From CAYRVX01 sp964427875 (GTDB lineage Bacteria > Planctomycetota > Phycisphaerae > SM23-33): 64,000 bases of DNA. Under the pieces are notes generated by a model that did no database searches, had not been told where the DNA came from, and saw nothing but the letters and a program-made list of their open reading frames with translations. Below are positions 1-9,300 of the stretch, in pieces. The stretch lies in contig CAYRVX010000012.1 of NCBI GenBank assembly GCA_964427875.1, forward strand, positions 20,354 through 84,353, in the 5' to 3' direction. Position 1 is the stretch's first letter. Each line of letters opens with the position of its first letter. A program made the position numbers and the translations under genes.

Positions 1-80
1 CCCTGTCGCACTACAGCGACATCACGGACCTGCTGGAGCTGGGCGAAGTCGTGATCGTCGTCGATGCGCTGTCACCGTGA
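1..80 (+). CDS. 3' end of an unidentified gene (partial)
   Basis: An open frame enters the window from the left and stops at the TGA at 78-80, giving the C-terminal 25 residues LSHYSDITDLLELGEVVIVV plus DALSP. It is too short to assign to a family. The stop lies inside the 3' end of the convergent minus-strand gene, whose own stop is at 72-74, so the two coding regions overlap tail to tail by 9 bases. Confidence 0.5.
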   Translation, partial: LSHYSDITDLLELGEVVIVVDALSP

Positions 81-2852
81 TTCCAGCACGATGCTTGTCA
101 TGTCGATCCGGTAACCGGCGTGGTTGCCCTGGTTGACGCGGAAGGCGAACGGGGTCTCGGCGGACAGGTCGGCCGGGGCGATGGGGAGCATGAGGGTGCG
201 GTTGATGTTCTCGCTGGTGACGGCCTTGGGGAAAGCGATCTCCTTCCTGCCGACGCGGACGGTCGCCTCGCCGGGGGCGATGTCCTCGACGACGACGCGA
301 AGCCAGGCGCGGGTGGCGGCCTTCAGCATGGCGGGATCGAGCTTGACCTTTGTGGTGAACGGCTTGTTGCGGCGGACGGCCTGGAGGATGTCGCGCGAGA
401 AGAACTGCCGCCTTTGAATGTCGGCCTTGTAAGGCTCGGGCTTCTTGGCACGCTTGGCCTTGCGAGGGACGTTGAGTGGGAAGGACACCTTCCAGAAGCC
501 CTTGCCCGGCAGCGTGAGCTTGAAGGCGTGGTCCGTGCCTTCGGCCTCGACTATCCGCGTGGCGAGGCCGAACTCGTAGGTCTGGCTGTCCCAGCGCAGC
601 CGCTGGATCGTGCCGCGGCGGAAGGTCGTGCCCGCGGGCGCCGTGACGTTCAGCTCGATCTCGCGCGCCGCGGCGTGGTCGTTGAACAGGGCCACGACGA
701 GCCACTGGCCCCTGTGGGGCGGCATGGCGTCGCCGTCGGTCCCGTCGATGCTCGCGACGCACCAGACGTCTCCATCGCTGCTTTCGTTCTCGACGATCCG
801 CCCGCGGAGGTTTTTCAGGAAGCCGTACGCCACGGGCGTGGCCTGGCGGGCCTGCGAGTGCCACGTGAGGATCGTCCGGCTGCGGATCTTGTCGGGCACC
901 TGGGCGGCGCAGCACATGATGTCCCGCACCTCGTAGATCGCCTTGCGGAGCTGCGTGAGCGTGGCGGCCTTGGCGGGCGTGTCGATCCGGCCGCCAACCG
1001 TCACCGTCCGCAGCTCGCCCGCCTCGGTGTTGTAGGAGTACAGCCACTTGTCGTACTTCGTCATCCCGTACGCCGCGAGCACCTCGTACATGCCGATCAG
1101 CGCCGTCGGCTCGCCGCCGTAGTGGTGCTCGCAGGCCCCGTCGATGTGGGGCATGCAGCGGTCGATGGACGGCTTGTATTCCAGCTCCCACCCCGCCCAG
1201 TGGTCGGCCTTCCAGCGGAAGCCCCAACTGACGATCACCTGCACGTTGGGATCGACCTCCTTGACGGCCCTGGCCAGCGTGGCGAGCATCTCGTCGTAGA
1301 TGTGCGAGTTGCCCTTGGCCGAATAGTACGTGTGCTGCGTGGCGTCGATCACCTCCCACCCGCGCGGCGTCCTGGTCCACTGGAAATGGGGCACGACCTT
1401 GCCGGTGGCCTTGACGGTGACCGGGCCGCCCTCTCTTGCGTGCCGATCATCGAACAGCTTCGTGGGGAAGTTCTTCCGCGTCCGCGCCCAGTTGAGGTAC
1501 GGCTCGTTCCAGAGCTCCAGGTGCGCCTGGTAGCCGGCGTCCCTGGCCTTCTGCGCATACTTTCGCCCGCGCTCGATGAGCTTGGCCTTCCAGTTCGCGT
1601 CGGTCAGGTTCAGGGCCGTCTGGTAGCGATCGTGCCAGACGTCGATGTGGAACTTCTCGTGGCCGCCCTTCGTCGGAAGCGTCGGCCCGCCGGAGAAGTG
1701 CCTCATGCACCCGGGGCGGAACTCCTGCGGCAGGTCCCAGTATCCGCCGAAGAGGCCGCAGGGGATGATATCATGGCCGTTCAGCGAGACCGTCCTGCCG
1801 GTCACCGTCACGCGCGCCGCCGGAAGGGGCGCCCTCGGCAGCGAGATCAGCTCGATCTCCTTGACGGTGAAGGAGACCTTCCCGACCCCGAACGGGTCGA
1901 TCAGCCCGACGGCCAGGTGGCTGATCTGCGTCAGGTCCAGCGAGTAGTCCTCGTCCGACGACCAGACGGGCGCGACGATGGCGGCGTCGACGAAGTCCTC
2001 GAACAACGCGACGGCCTCGTTGGTCTCATCCGCCAGCGGCACGGCCGCCTTGACGTGGTACCAACTGCCGTCTTCCTCGCGGAGATAGACGGTGACCTCC
2101 ACGTCGCTTCGCGGCCTGTCCGTGGCGATCCGCAGCCGCAGGCCTGAGTACCTCGACAGGTCGCGGACCTGCGGGAGCTCGTACACGGCCACGCGCCCGT
2201 AGTTCCAGTTCCGGCGTTTCGTGCCGAGGTCGAAGTCCAGCCGCAGGCCGTCCTCGTACGTGCCCATGTTCCACTTGCCCGGCCGGACGGGGCGGTTGAC
2301 GAAGCCGGTCACCTTGCCGGAGACCTTGCCCTCGCCGAGCGTGCCCTCGTACCGGCCGTGGACCTCCCACGCGGCCCCCTGCGACTGCGGATAGATGTAG
2401 TAGTACGCCCACGTGCGGATGTCGATGTCGTCCTTCGGCCAGAAGGCACCGGGCGGCGCCGGCGTGAGCCTGGCGTCGAGCTTGCAGACGGCGGTTCGCC
2501 ACGTCTTGACGCGCCGCCCGTCCGGCTTGATGCCCACCTTCAGCACGCCCGCCAGCCGCCGGCCGTCGATGGCCAGCCCCGCACCGTCCACGTTGTGGTC
2601 GGGTCGCGGCGTGCGGAAGCCCTGGCCGGTGCCTTCCTGCCACTTGCCCTCGATGCGAGGCAGGATCACGGTCATCCTGCTCGTGGGCTTGCCCTCCCTG
2701 TCGGGCGCCAGCGACTCCAGGTCGATCTGCAATCGGCAGTTCTCGGGCGTGACCTCCTGGACGGAGTTGGCCAGATCAACCAGCTCCTCGCCGGCGGCGC
2801 TGGTGCACCCGCCGGCGGCAGCAAGCATGATCAGCACGGCGGCTCTCTGCAT
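72..2852 (-). CDS. Exported clan GH-A-like glycoside hydrolase, putative lipoprotein
   Basis: This is a 926-residue protein. I chose the ATG at 2852 because GAAGAGGAG lies just upstream and the protein then starts with a typical signal (MQRAAVLIMLAAAGGC), with a possible lipid-attachment Cys at residue 16. Residues about 25-400 look like beta-rich carbohydrate-binding modules. A TIM-barrel-like catalytic part follows. LELWNEP near residue 449 has the Asn-Glu-Pro of the acid/base Glu in clan GH-A enzymes, and YNTEAGE near residue 609 is a candidate nucleophile segment. The C-terminal 200 residues are beta-rich. The substrate cannot be named; families such as GH39, GH5 or GH51-like are possible. 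It lies 40 bases downstream of the HzsA-like gene on the same strand and is probably co-transcribed with it. The last 9 bases overlap the convergent gene on the left. Confidence 0.75.
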   Translation of the reverse strand: MQRAAVLIMLAAAGGCTSAAGEELVDLANSVQEVTPENCRLQIDLESLAPDREGKPTSRMTVILPRIEGKWQEGTGQGFRTPRPDHNVDGAGLAIDGRRLAGVLKVGIKPDGRRVKTWRTAVCKLDARLTPAPPGAFWPKDDIDIRTWAYYYIYPQSQGAAWEVHGRYEGTLGEGKVSGKVTGFVNRPVRPGKWNMGTYEDGLRLDFDLGTKRRNWNYGRVAVYELPQVRDLSRYSGLRLRIATDRPRSDVEVTVYLREEDGSWYHVKAAVPLADETNEAVALFEDFVDAAIVAPVWSSDEDYSLDLTQISHLAVGLIDPFGVGKVSFTVKEIELISLPRAPLPAARVTVTGRTVSLNGHDIIPCGLFGGYWDLPQEFRPGCMRHFSGGPTLPTKGGHEKFHIDVWHDRYQTALNLTDANWKAKLIERGRKYAQKARDAGYQAHLELWNEPYLNWARTRKNFPTKLFDDRHAREGGPVTVKATGKVVPHFQWTRTPRGWEVIDATQHTYYSAKGNSHIYDEMLATLARAVKEVDPNVQVIVSWGFRWKADHWAGWELEYKPSIDRCMPHIDGACEHHYGGEPTALIGMYEVLAAYGMTKYDKWLYSYNTEAGELRTVTVGGRIDTPAKAATLTQLRKAIYEVRDIMCCAAQVPDKIRSRTILTWHSQARQATPVAYGFLKNLRGRIVENESSDGDVWCVASIDGTDGDAMPPHRGQWLVVALFNDHAAAREIELNVTAPAGTTFRRGTIQRLRWDSQTYEFGLATRIVEAEGTDHAFKLTLPGKGFWKVSFPLNVPRKAKRAKKPEPYKADIQRRQFFSRDILQAVRRNKPFTTKVKLDPAMLKAATRAWLRVVVEDIAPGEATVRVGRKEIAFPKAVTSENINRTLMLPIAPADLSAETPFAFRVNQGNHAGYRIDMTSIVLESR

Positions 2853-2892
2853 ACTCCTCTTCCCGTCCCATGCATCCCTGCGAGAGGCTCTT

Positions 2893-5385
2893 TCAATCCA
2901 GCCGTGGTCTGACGACTTCGCCGCGGCATTGGGCCTCGGCGTTCTCGAACGAGCCGAAGAAGTCGCTCTGGCAGTCCAGCCAGAGCGTGAGCCGGTGGAG
3001 GTCCTCCGGCGGCAGCTTGACCTTGTTGTGCCTCTTTTCGAGCATTGCCAGCAGCTTCGAGGCCCGCGCGCCGAACTTGCCCGGCGTCGTTCGCGGCTCC
3101 GTCCACCGGTCATAGCCGTATCCGGTCGCACCGTAGAAGAACGCGTGCTTCTGGAGATTGATGTACGACGTGTAGTGCCTGGTGCGCTGCTTCGCCCAGT
3201 CGCCGCGGCGCAGGTCGGGGGCCTTGTGCGGGTTCTTCATGTGGCACGGCAGGCAGTGCTTCTCCAGCACCGGCTGGACCAGGCGAGGGAAGCTGAAGGG
3301 GTTGGAGCCGTCCACGTCGGGGCGGATCTTCGACGGCTCGCGCCGCAGCGCCAGCGGGACGTGCTTCGCCTGGGCGGGGGCTCGGTGCCTGCGCTCGTGG
3401 CAGCCCTGGCAGGAGAGCCGCTGGCCCGCGTGGACGTACGTGACGGACCGCATGGACTGGATGGCCAGCCCGCGCTCGTCCAGCACCTGGAAGTACAGCA
3501 GCTTGCCGGCCGGAACCAGGAAGTGCGCGCTGCCGTCGGCCTCGATGGGTACCGTGCCCAGCACGGCCCGGGCGCCCTTCTCGCGGCCGTAGCCGATGAA
3601 CGGCACGTTGTGGATCGGCGAGGCCTTGGGCAGGACCTGGACGATCCGCAACTGCTTGAGGACCGTCCCTTCCGGCCAGGGCAGCAGGCCGTCGTAGACG
3701 TTCATCACCGCCACGGGAACGGGCGGCGGGGCCTCCGACGGCGCCGGCTGCGGTGGCTTCGCCTCGCCGGGCGCATCCGGCACGGCCACGGGCGACGTCC
3801 ACCGCGCGGGCGGCGCGGGTCTCGCCAGGTGCGACACGACCGGCGGCTTGTTCCGCCGCCGCAGCGGGATCGGGCTGAGGCACGAGATCTTCGGATCGCG
3901 GTAGATCAGCTCCCTGTTGCCGAAGGCGTCCAGCAGGTAGATGCCGTAGCCGGCGCCCCTGCCGCGCCCGCCGGTCGCGGCGGCGTCGTAGACGCAGAGG
4001 TAGAAGTCCTCGTCGAGCGGCCAGGCCGTCGCGCAGGACTGGTGCCCGCCGCCCTCGGCCTCGGGGAAGGCCTCCTCCGGCGTGATCCGCCTCACGGGCG
4101 ACATGCGGTCGTCGTCCTCGACGTCCGGGTCGATCATGATCAGCGAGCCGTAGGCCTGGTTGTGGTGTGCGGCGGCGGTCGCGATGTAACGGCTGGAGCC
4201 GGGAATCGCCCGAACGTCCAGCTCCATCAGCGGCGCGGCGCCCTGGTGGGGCTTGAAGTTGCCGTGGATGGCCCGCGCGTCCCGGCCGTCCGGCGTGGTG
4301 ATCCACGGGTGGTGGGCCTGGTTGAAGCCGCGATCGACGTAGTCCCACCGCGAGTACACGATCATCCCGGAGTTGTCCACGCTCGGGTGCCACTCGTTGG
4401 ACTCGTTAAGGCTGATCGTGCGGATGTCGCCGCCGTCGGGCCTCATCGTGTGGAGGGCGAAGATGGGCACCGGCCGTTCGTGGCAGCGGCCGAAGCCGCC
4501 TCGCCGCTCCGAGTTGAAGACGATCCGCCCGTCCGGCAGCCAGCAGGGGTCGAAGTCGTTCGTCTTGCCGTCCGTGAGCTGCCGCAGGTGTGTGCCGTCG
4601 GCGTTCACGCGGAAGACGTGCCACGTGCTGCGCCGCGACCACCTGAACCGCGTCGGCTCGGCCTCGGTGTACGCGAAGAGGATCGTCCTGCCGTCGTAGC
4701 TCAGGTCCGGCGAGAGGAATGCGCCCGGGACGAGCTTCTTGCCTTCGAAGCGCCCGTTCTCGCAGACCGCCTCGGCGAGGACGTCGCGGACGGTGGGGTT
4801 CGCCCCGAAGGGATCCCCCAGCACGTACACGCCGCCGCCCGGGACGGCGGTGAAGCCGAAGTACTGGTCGCACATGTGGTTTCGCCGGGCGCGGTGCTTC
4901 TTGATGAACAGGACCTCATCGAAGCTCAGCAGCCGGTTGCGGAAGGCGATCTTCCGCCGCAGGCGGCAGAGCGCCTGGTGTACGGCGAAGCGCGCCCTGC
5001 CGTCCTTGACGGGCGTTGCGCCGCCGCGGCGCTGGAGGGCCTCGAGCTGCTTCTCCTCGGCGGCCAGCGAGCCGGGGGGCAACTTGCCCTTCAGGTGCTT
5101 CAGCAGCGCCTCGGTCCGCCGCAGGACGACGTCCACCGGGTCGCGGTCGGCTTCGAGGATCAGCGCCTCGGCGCGGTAGGCCGTGGCCTCGATCCGGCGG
5201 AACCACCTTCCGAGGCTTCGGATCTGCCGCTCCAGCTCTTCGAACTGCTCGCCCCATTCGTGTTCCAGCCAGTCGGCGGCCTTGCCGCCAGGTTCAACCG
5301 CGCCCAGGCCCGCGTCGCCAAGCGCGCCGAGCGCGATCATGGCGAGGGCGATGAACACGAGAGCTGCAAGAGTGCGGTTCATCAT
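2893..5385 (-). CDS. HzsA-like (hydrazine synthase alpha-related) exported cytochrome
   Basis: This 830-residue protein has an N-terminal hydrophobic signal (about residues 5-25), a charged helical stretch to about 170, a beta-propeller-like middle region with TolB/WD-type strands (DGRTILFAYTE, LPDGRIVFNSERRGG), and a C-terminal part with two CxxCH haem-c motifs, CQGCH near 659 and CLPCH near 712. This is the layout of planctomycete proteins annotated 'HzsA-related'. In anammox bacteria HzsA is the haem subunit of hydrazine synthase, but its partner subunits are absent here, so a hydrazine-forming role is not supported. An unassigned periplasmic redox role is safer. The start at 5385 gives a clean signal peptide; ATG codons are tandem at 5385 and 5382. 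The glycoside hydrolase gene follows after 40 bases. Confidence 0.8.
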   Translation of the reverse strand: MMNRTLAALVFIALAMIALGALGDAGLGAVEPGGKAADWLEHEWGEQFEELERQIRSLGRWFRRIEATAYRAEALILEADRDPVDVVLRRTEALLKHLKGKLPPGSLAAEEKQLEALQRRGGATPVKDGRARFAVHQALCRLRRKIAFRNRLLSFDEVLFIKKHRARRNHMCDQYFGFTAVPGGGVYVLGDPFGANPTVRDVLAEAVCENGRFEGKKLVPGAFLSPDLSYDGRTILFAYTEAEPTRFRWSRRSTWHVFRVNADGTHLRQLTDGKTNDFDPCWLPDGRIVFNSERRGGFGRCHERPVPIFALHTMRPDGGDIRTISLNESNEWHPSVDNSGMIVYSRWDYVDRGFNQAHHPWITTPDGRDARAIHGNFKPHQGAAPLMELDVRAIPGSSRYIATAAAHHNQAYGSLIMIDPDVEDDDRMSPVRRITPEEAFPEAEGGGHQSCATAWPLDEDFYLCVYDAAATGGRGRGAGYGIYLLDAFGNRELIYRDPKISCLSPIPLRRRNKPPVVSHLARPAPPARWTSPVAVPDAPGEAKPPQPAPSEAPPPVPVAVMNVYDGLLPWPEGTVLKQLRIVQVLPKASPIHNVPFIGYGREKGARAVLGTVPIEADGSAHFLVPAGKLLYFQVLDERGLAIQSMRSVTYVHAGQRLSCQGCHERRHRAPAQAKHVPLALRREPSKIRPDVDGSNPFSFPRLVQPVLEKHCLPCHMKNPHKAPDLRRGDWAKQRTRHYTSYINLQKHAFFYGATGYGYDRWTEPRTTPGKFGARASKLLAMLEKRHNKVKLPPEDLHRLTLWLDCQSDFFGSFENAEAQCRGEVVRPRLD

Positions 5386-5503
5386 GGCAATCCAACCTGC
5401 CTGATCCCACGCGGCCGGATGACTATCCTACAGGATGCGCCGCCGGATGGCACCCGCAATCGACGCCCGGCTCGCCTGCGGCGCTGCGTGCGCCAATAGA
5501 GAA

Positions 5504-5527
5504 CGGGCGGCCCCGAGGAGCCGCCCG
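5504..5527. terminator. Hairpin downstream of the frameshifted PEP-CTERM gene
   Basis: A perfect 8-base-pair stem (CGGGCGGC / GCCGCCCG) with an 8-base loop lies 32 bases beyond the stop at 5560. On the minus strand it is followed by TTCTCTATT, which is only moderately T-rich. It is a plausible intrinsic terminator for the minus-strand gene and would also fold on the other strand. Confidence 0.45.
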
Positions 5528-5559
5528 CCACGCTTCCGATGCGTTGTCTTTCCGACGAG

Positions 5560-6050
5560 TTATCCGCGCCTGCGCTTCAGCAGGAGGCCCAGGCCGCCGA
5601 GGCCCAGCAGCGCCAGGCTGGCCGGCTCCGGCACCAGGATGACCACCTCGTCGCAAGTCCAAGGCCACAGCCCGGTCTCGTCGGGATTCTCCGTATCCCA
5701 GGTGCCCTGGGTCACCTCGACGATGAGCCCCAGGTTGCCAGGGCGGCCTGCAACCCGGGCAGATCCAGGTCGTCGTGGTCACTCCGGAACGTCCCTCCCG
5801 GCCCCCACTCGCCCGGCGTGTACCCGGCCTGGAGATCGTAGATTCCCATGGGCGTCTGGAGCGTGCCGCCGGTCGCGCCGTCCTTGCTGAAATCACACTC
5901 GATGTCGTACAGGAGCACGCCGCCGCCATGGTCGAACTTGCAGGCCTCCACGCACGCCCACTCCTCCGCGCGTGCCTCGGGCAGGGCGGCCGAGCAGCAC
6001 AGCAGAGCAACGGAAATGACGAGACAGAGCTTCTTCGGACTGGTCTCCAT
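5560..6050 (-). pseudogene. PEP-CTERM-anchored small secreted protein, interrupted by a 1-base frameshift
   Basis: The gene starts at the ATG at 6050, behind GGAGGAG, with a signal peptide (METSPKKLCLVISVALLCCS...). The first frame reads to a premature TGA at 5712-5714. Moving frame by one base near 5738 (CTGGCAAC where CTGGGCAAC would keep frame) restores a continuous product. It reads NLGLIVEVTQGTWDTENP and ends in a textbook PEP-CTERM tail: VPEPASLALLGLGGLGLLL followed by KRRRG and a stop at 5560-5562. The repaired protein would be about 164 residues. PEP-CTERM tails are processed by exosortases, none of which is in the window. The break could be a real mutation or a one-base assembly error in a G run. 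A strong promoter precedes it. Confidence 0.8.
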
Positions 6051-6139
6051 GAGCTTCTCCTCCGTTCCTGACGGTCCCGCCAACCTGGCGACAGCCTGAG
6101 CCGGGAAACGAGCAATCGGTTCAATCGAGCGCAGATATA

Positions 6140-6167
6140 AGTATAGCACGGAAAGAGGATATGTCAA
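6140..6167 (-). promoter_or_regulatory. Sigma-70-type promoter of the PEP-CTERM gene
   Basis: Read on the minus strand, TTGACA (6167-6162) and TATACT (6145-6140) are separated by 16 bases. This is close to the vegetative consensus. It sits about 90 bases upstream of the ATG at 6050 and overlaps the 5' end of the DUF72-like remnant on the other strand. Confidence 0.65.
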
Positions 6168-6268
6168 GCGCGACAATGGGTGAAAAAGCCGACGCTTACT
6201 TCAACAACGACGTCGGCGGCCACGCCGTCCGCAACGCGCGGCAGTTGATCGAGCTCGTTCGCGCGTGA
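6161..6268 (+). pseudogene. C-terminal remnant of a DUF72 (YecE-like) gene
   Basis: The 35 codons from ATG 6161 to TGA 6266-6268 end in AYFNNDVGGHAVRNARQLIE followed by LVRA. This matches the conserved C-terminus of DUF72 proteins as I remember it (YFNND, then G-x-A, then NA-x-x-L). Nothing upstream continues the family: the preceding bases are the promoter of the divergent gene. I read it as a decayed 3' fragment, not a functional small gene. The ATG has no well-placed ribosome binding site. Confidence 0.5.
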
Positions 6269-6373
6269 GGCCGGCGGGGGATGGATCGCGGCTTGGCCGC
6301 AATTGCCGAGACTGGTAGAATAATCGGTGTCGGCCCGTGACGACCGCGGGCGCGGCGCCGAGGAGAAGTGGTC

Positions 6374-9300
6374 ATGGAGCATTCTCGACGGCCGGGGCTC
6401 ATGCTGGGTTGTCTTGGTCTGGCTATCTCAGGTCTGTTGGCGCAGCGGCCGGCGGCGGCGCAGGGGCAGGCGATGCTGCAAAGGCTCGACGCCCCGCTGC
6501 TGTTCGTCAAGCGGCACAACTACCTCGGCATCCACATCTACGACACGTATTACAAGTGGCGCCCGGGCGGCGGCATCTACGTCATCGAGAACCCCTCGGC
6601 CCCGCCCGCCGAGCGCAGGGTCCGCCCGATCATCGACCCCACGACGCCCGAGACGCTGGGCGGGGGGATCTACAGCGACCCGGAGCTTTCGTGGGACGCC
6701 AAGCGCCTGCTCTTCTGCCACAAGCCCGCCGCCGGGGGCTCGACGAGCATCTACGAGATCGGGATCGACGGAAAGGGCCTCCGCCGCCTGACCGACCCCA
6801 GCGGCGGCTGCGGCGGATACAAGGGGCGCAACAGCGGCCATCACGACGTCGGCCCGGCCTATCTGCCCGACGGGCGGATCGTCTTCACGTCGACGAGGCC
6901 CAACGGCCTCGTGCCGTGCAACAACACCGGCGTGGACATCCTCCACGTGATGGACCCCGACGGAAGCGGCATGCACTGCATATCGGTCAACAACGTGAAC
7001 GAGTTCGACCCGGCCGTGCTGCCGGACGGGCGGATCCTGCACGGGCGGTGGGAGTACGTGGACAAGACGGCCCTGACGCAGCAGTCGGTCTGGACGATCT
7101 TCCCGGACGGGACGAACGAGGTGGCGCTGTTCGCCAACAACATGGTCCATCCGGAGGCCGTCCTGGACGCGCGTCCCGTTCCCGGCACGGCGCACCTGGT
7201 GGCCGCCACGCTCACGCCGCACAACTCACCTCCCCGCGGCTGCGTTGCCATCATCGACCCGCAGGCGGGCAAGGACTCGCCCGGGGCGATATTCAACTTC
7301 GACGACCGCCCGCGGCCCACGCGCGACCGGGGCGACTCGTGCGAGCCCTGGCCGCTGTCGAAGGACCTGCTGCTGTACAGCGGCAGGCCCAAGGGGCACA
7401 AGCGCAACGCCGTCATGATGGTGGACCGCGGCGGCCGGCGCGTCGTCGTGCACGCCGAGGGGGACATCGACTGCCACTCGCCGATGCTCGTCAAGCCGCG
7501 GCCCAGGCCGCCCGTCCTCGCGGCGGGCAGCAGGCCCGATGAGCGCACCGGGCGCCTCTTCGTCCAGGACGTCTACGAGGGCCTGACCGGCGTGAAGCGC
7601 GGCGAGGTCAAGCGCCTCCGCGTGATCGAGGAGACCTCGCGGACGACCGGCACGCACGGGGCGGCCATGAACCAGACGTTCCTGATGAGCGGCGTCCTCG
7701 CATGGAGCGCGAAGAACTTCCTGGGCGTCGCGGACGTCGAGGCGGACGGCTCGGCCTACTTCGAGGTCCCCTCGGGGCGGGCGATCTACCTCCAGGCGCT
7801 CGACGCCGACGGGCGGCTGGTCCAGAGCATGCGGACGTTCATCCAGGCCGCACCGGGCGTGACGCGGTCCTGCGTCGGCTGCCACGAGTACAAGTACAGC
7901 GCCCCATCGCACACGAGGCCGCTGGCCGTGCGCCGCCCGCCGCGGCGACTTCAGGATGAGTCCTGGGGCAGCGGATACGTGGACTACCCCGGCATGGTCC
8001 AGCCGATCTTCGATGAGCACTGCGTCAAGTGCCACGGCGGCCGGAACGGCTTCGCCGCCGGGCTGGACCTCTCCGGCGGCTGGACCGAGCACTTCAGCAT
8101 CAGCTACGAGAACCTGATCAGCCGCCGCGAGAACCAGTTGGTCGCCTACCTGATCGCCGGCATCGACTCCATGAACGGCACCAGCTTCTGGTCGGCCCAG
8201 ATCTTCGCGCCCCGCGGCCACGGCTCCGGCGCCGCGCCGCTGGCCAAAAGGCTCGTCAGCGGCCACAAGGGACGCATCAAGGCCCTCTCGCGCAGCCAGC
8301 GCGACCTGATCCTGGCCTGGATCGACACGAACGGCCTGTACCACGGCACGTGGGACTACGTGAAGAACGGCTGTGCGATCCCGTCGTGGAAGGGCACGAA
8401 GAACGCGCTGGTCGGCGAGATGCAGGCGGCCGGCTGCATGGAGTGTCACGGCAGCGGCAATCGCATCTCGCGGTTCGAGAGCGACTGGTTCAACCTGCGG
8501 GAGCCTCAGCTCAGCCGCATCCTCCGCGCCCCGCTCGCCGAGGGCGCCGAAGGCTTCGGGGCCGGGCTGTGCCGCGACCGGAAGGTGGACCCCCGGCGGC
8601 AGCGCGTTCGCATCCTGTGGCGCGGCTACCTTCATGCGGCCACGCCCAACGAGAAATGGCAGGAGAAGCCCGCGGCGGCGCCTAAGGCCGAGGGCGAGCC
8701 CGTCGCCACGTTCGCCTCGACGGACGACGAGCACTACCGGAAGATGCTTGGGATCATCCGGCGGGGTCGCGAGCAGGCCCTGGCCGCCCCGCGGACCGAC
8801 ATGCCGGGGGCGGTCCTCACGGCGGGCGCGGCCCGGCGGTTGATCCCGGTCCCGCTGCCGGAGGCGCCGGTGCCGCTGGAGGCGGCCGTGGATGCCGAAG
8901 GCATCGTGCACCTGTCCTGGGAGCGATCGGCGCGGACGATCGGCCTGTCCGCCGCCGTGCACCGCGGCGGAAGCGCCGACTTCACGCCGAGTGACGAGAC
9001 GCGAACCGCCACCACCACGATGCATCGATTCACCGATGCCGGCGCATCGCCGGGCGTGCAGCACTACGCGCTGATCCTCACCTCCGGCGGCCGGCGGAGC
9101 GCGCCCATCCGCGCGAGCGTCACCGTGCCGTCTCCGCCGCCGCCCGCTCCGCCGGCCGGCCTGGAGGCCGCCGCCGCGCCCGGGCGGGTCGATCTCGCCT
9201 GGCAAGCCCCCGCCGCCGGGAAGCTCCGCTATCACGTCTACCGGGCCAAGCCGCCCGCGGGCGATTTCAAACGGCTCACCGCCGAGCCGATTCTCGCCGC

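Larger units (their letters stand above)
6051..6373. other. Divergent intergenic region with a gene remnant
   Basis: This 323-base spacer lies between the PEP-CTERM gene (minus) and the large HzsA-like gene (plus). It contains the minus-strand promoter at 6140-6167 and the 35-codon DUF72-like remnant at 6161-6268. About 100 bases upstream of the plus-strand gene remain, in which I see no convincing sigma-70 or sigma-54 promoter. Confidence 0.6.

Noticed and set aside
6292..6306. A sigma-54-type TGGC...TTGC promoter before the large HzsA-like gene
   Set aside because: The distance between the two elements is 5 bases instead of 7.
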